The notes below the pieces were generated by a model. That model saw only the letters and a list, made by a program, of their open reading frames with translations. It ran no database searches and was not told where the DNA came from. Source: Yes71-27 sp040758635 (lineage in GTDB: Bacteria > Bacillota > Desulfotomaculia > Desulfotomaculales > Ammonificaceae). From it: DNA of 64,000 bases. The translations under genes were made by a program, and so were the position numbers. This document shows positions 63,315 to 64,000 of this stretch, in pieces. Every line of letters starts with the position of its first letter. The first letter of the stretch is position 1. Where the stretch lies: the NCBI GenBank assembly GCA_040758635.1, contig JBFLVI010000002.1, forward strand, positions 109,403 through 173,402, in the 5' to 3' direction.

Positions 63315-63489
63315 AGATTTAGAGTATCTGATTAAACTCTGCGAAAACAACATTGCAGAGTTGCAGCAGGGAACCCCTACAACCCGTTGGGGCGAGGGGT
63401 TTAGGGATGGGCAGGTTGATGCATACGCCACGATATTGCGTGCACTTAATGCTATCAAAAAACTCAATGTAGAGGAAATACAAAGCTAA
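63304..63489 (+). CDS. Small helical protein, 61 aa
   Basis: ATG 63304 follows GGAAGGGG inside the preceding gene. DLEYLIKLCENNIAELQQGT then GFRDGQVDAYATILRALNAI. All helical; no family recognised. Confidence 0.5.
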   Translation: MKDKDLEYLIKLCENNIAELQQGTPTTRWGEGFRDGQVDAYATILRALNAIKKLNVEEIQS

Positions 63490-63564
63490 TTATCCTGCCC
63501 TTTGCGACTACGACCCGACGGAGACCGAAATCTAGCAACCCTGCTGAGGTGGGAGGGATAAACG

Positions 63565-63786
63565 ATGAGAAAGCTTTATAAAGTCAAAATGGCTGTCGAA
63601 CCACTCGACCCTATTTTTATCGAAGCTAGCTCTTTTGAGGATGCCGCGCGGCGCTTTGCCCAAGTAAATGGTTTTAGTGAGAAGGACCGGAGTACTGTTG
63701 TCGAGTCGTGGGTTATCCAAGTTTGGGCAGAAGATGACCCGCCCGGTGCAGGACCGGAGGAGTATAGCGTGGGAGAGGTACTATAA
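63565..63786 (+). CDS. Small strand-helix protein, 73 aa
   Basis: ATG 63565 follows GGTGGGAGGG. KVKMAVEPLDPIFIEASSFE followed by DAARRFAQVNGF; same layout as the proteins at 52210 and 53173. It is the last gene before the right end. Confidence 0.55.
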   Translation: MRKLYKVKMAVEPLDPIFIEASSFEDAARRFAQVNGFSEKDRSTVVESWVIQVWAEDDPPGAGPEEYSVGEVL

Positions 63787-63955
63787 TTTTTTTAAAAAAA
63801 ATAATCTAAAGCAGGAATTATCGTCAGCGGTGTAGAATAGTAAGCGGCAAAATTAAAATACTGTTACCGTTGCGCCTGAAAGGGCCGGAAAATTTCCAAA
63901 TGTAGTTCTGATGCTGGTTTTAGTGAAATTCAAGTGGTAATTTTAGTGGGTTCTT
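63787..63955 (+). other. AT-rich non-coding end region
   Basis: This stretch after the last gene holds long A and T runs (63787-63805) and several A+T-rich segments but no gene. It adjoins the tRNA-Trp fragment and may carry integrase arm sites, which I cannot define from one copy. Confidence 0.4.
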
Positions 63956-64000
63956 CTCCAAAACCGAAGATTGTGGGTTCGAGTCCTGCCTCCCCCGCCA
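63956..64000 (+). other. 3' half of tRNA-Trp, putative attachment site
   Basis: From the anticodon loop CTCCAAA (anticodon CCA, 63956-63962) the sequence reads as a tRNA 3' half: anticodon-stem strand ACCGA, variable AGATT, T arm GTGGG-TTCGAGT-CCTGC, acceptor strand CTCCCCC, discriminator G and CCA. The bases upstream (GGGTTCTT) cannot pair with ACCGA, and no GGGGGAG acceptor or D arm precedes. So the 5' half is missing, as expected of the displaced tRNA end at an att site. An attP within a phage genome is the alternative. Confidence 0.7.

Noticed and set aside
63921..63955. AAATT-CAAGTGGT-AATTT upstream of the tRNA-Trp half as a D arm of a complete tRNA
   Set aside because: No acceptor strand complementary to CTCCCCC precedes it and the anticodon stem cannot form.
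1..64000. CRISPR array
   Set aside because: No regularly spaced direct repeats of 25-40 bases were seen on either strand.
1..64000. Insertion sequences or transposase genes
   Set aside because: No transposase motifs or terminal inverted repeats with target duplications were recognised.

Overview
This 64-kb window is densely packed with about 135 small to medium genes, all on the + strand. Most have Shine-Dalgarno sites of the AGGAGG type, GTG and TTG starts are frequent, and many neighbours overlap or nearly touch. A SpoVT/AbrB-type regulator, a Gram-positive 3D-domain secreted protein, an S-adenosylmethionine decarboxylase of the bacterial/archaeal class and strong TTGACA/TATAAT promoters point to a Firmicutes host, most likely a clostridial lineage. 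The gene content looks like accessory DNA (a large phage, prophage or plasmid-like integrative element) and not core chromosome: most genes are unrecognised or belong to phage/plasmid-associated families. No terminase, portal, capsid, tail, integrase or replication initiator is visible. The last 45 bases are the 3' half of a tRNA-Trp gene starting in the anticodon loop, the usual shape of an attachment site, so the right end of an integrated element may lie here.

Layout. 1-4.4 kb: the tail of a DUF488-like gene, zinc-ribbon microproteins, an Api92-like protein and two unknown proteins, with two clear terminators. 4.9-6.8 kb: a strong promoter and leader hairpin ahead of an SNF2-type helicase. 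6.8-14.6 kb: small genes, membrane micropeptides, a CCA-adding enzyme and an SbcD-like nuclease, then a tRNA-Ser(UGA). 14.8-17.2 kb: a MoxR-type AAA+ ATPase and its metallopeptidase/VWA partner. 17-24.5 kb: several leucine-rich-repeat-variant (LRV) proteins around an SbcC-like ATPase. 24.9-30 kb: SSB, SpoVT-like regulator, family-4 uracil-DNA glycosylase, a phage prohead-associated domain and a PD-(D/E)XK resolvase-like nuclease. 30-38 kb: HTH regulator, DHH phosphoesterase, RNA ligase, a gene-poor stretch with tRNA-like pieces, nucleotide kinase, GroES, SpeD and a secreted 3D protein. 39-45.3 kb: UvrD-type helicase, an ExoX-C-domain protein, a GHKL ATPase fused to an HExxH domain and a Ycf46-like AAA+ ATPase. 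46.4-56.4 kb: sigma-region-4-like HTH, a hicB-like gene broken by an amber codon, six LRV proteins (including a run of three), DUF3150, DUF1257 and DUF2997. 56.4-63.8 kb: small Cys-rich, phage-type and unknown genes, then the tRNA-Trp fragment.

Functionally, one set handles DNA (SNF2 and UvrD helicases, SbcC/SbcD, SSB, UDG, resolvase, nucleotide kinase). A second handles RNA (CCA-adding enzyme, RNA ligase, DHH nuclease, tRNA-Ser and tRNA-like sequences). A third is a set of AAA+/GHKL machines with metallopeptidase or DUF partners. The most unusual feature is a family of twelve LRV-type proteins scattered over 55 kb that share a C-terminal module related to NPNCPEDVLLAxSL; I cannot assign their role. 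Protein identifications come from motif recognition only; no database search was possible.
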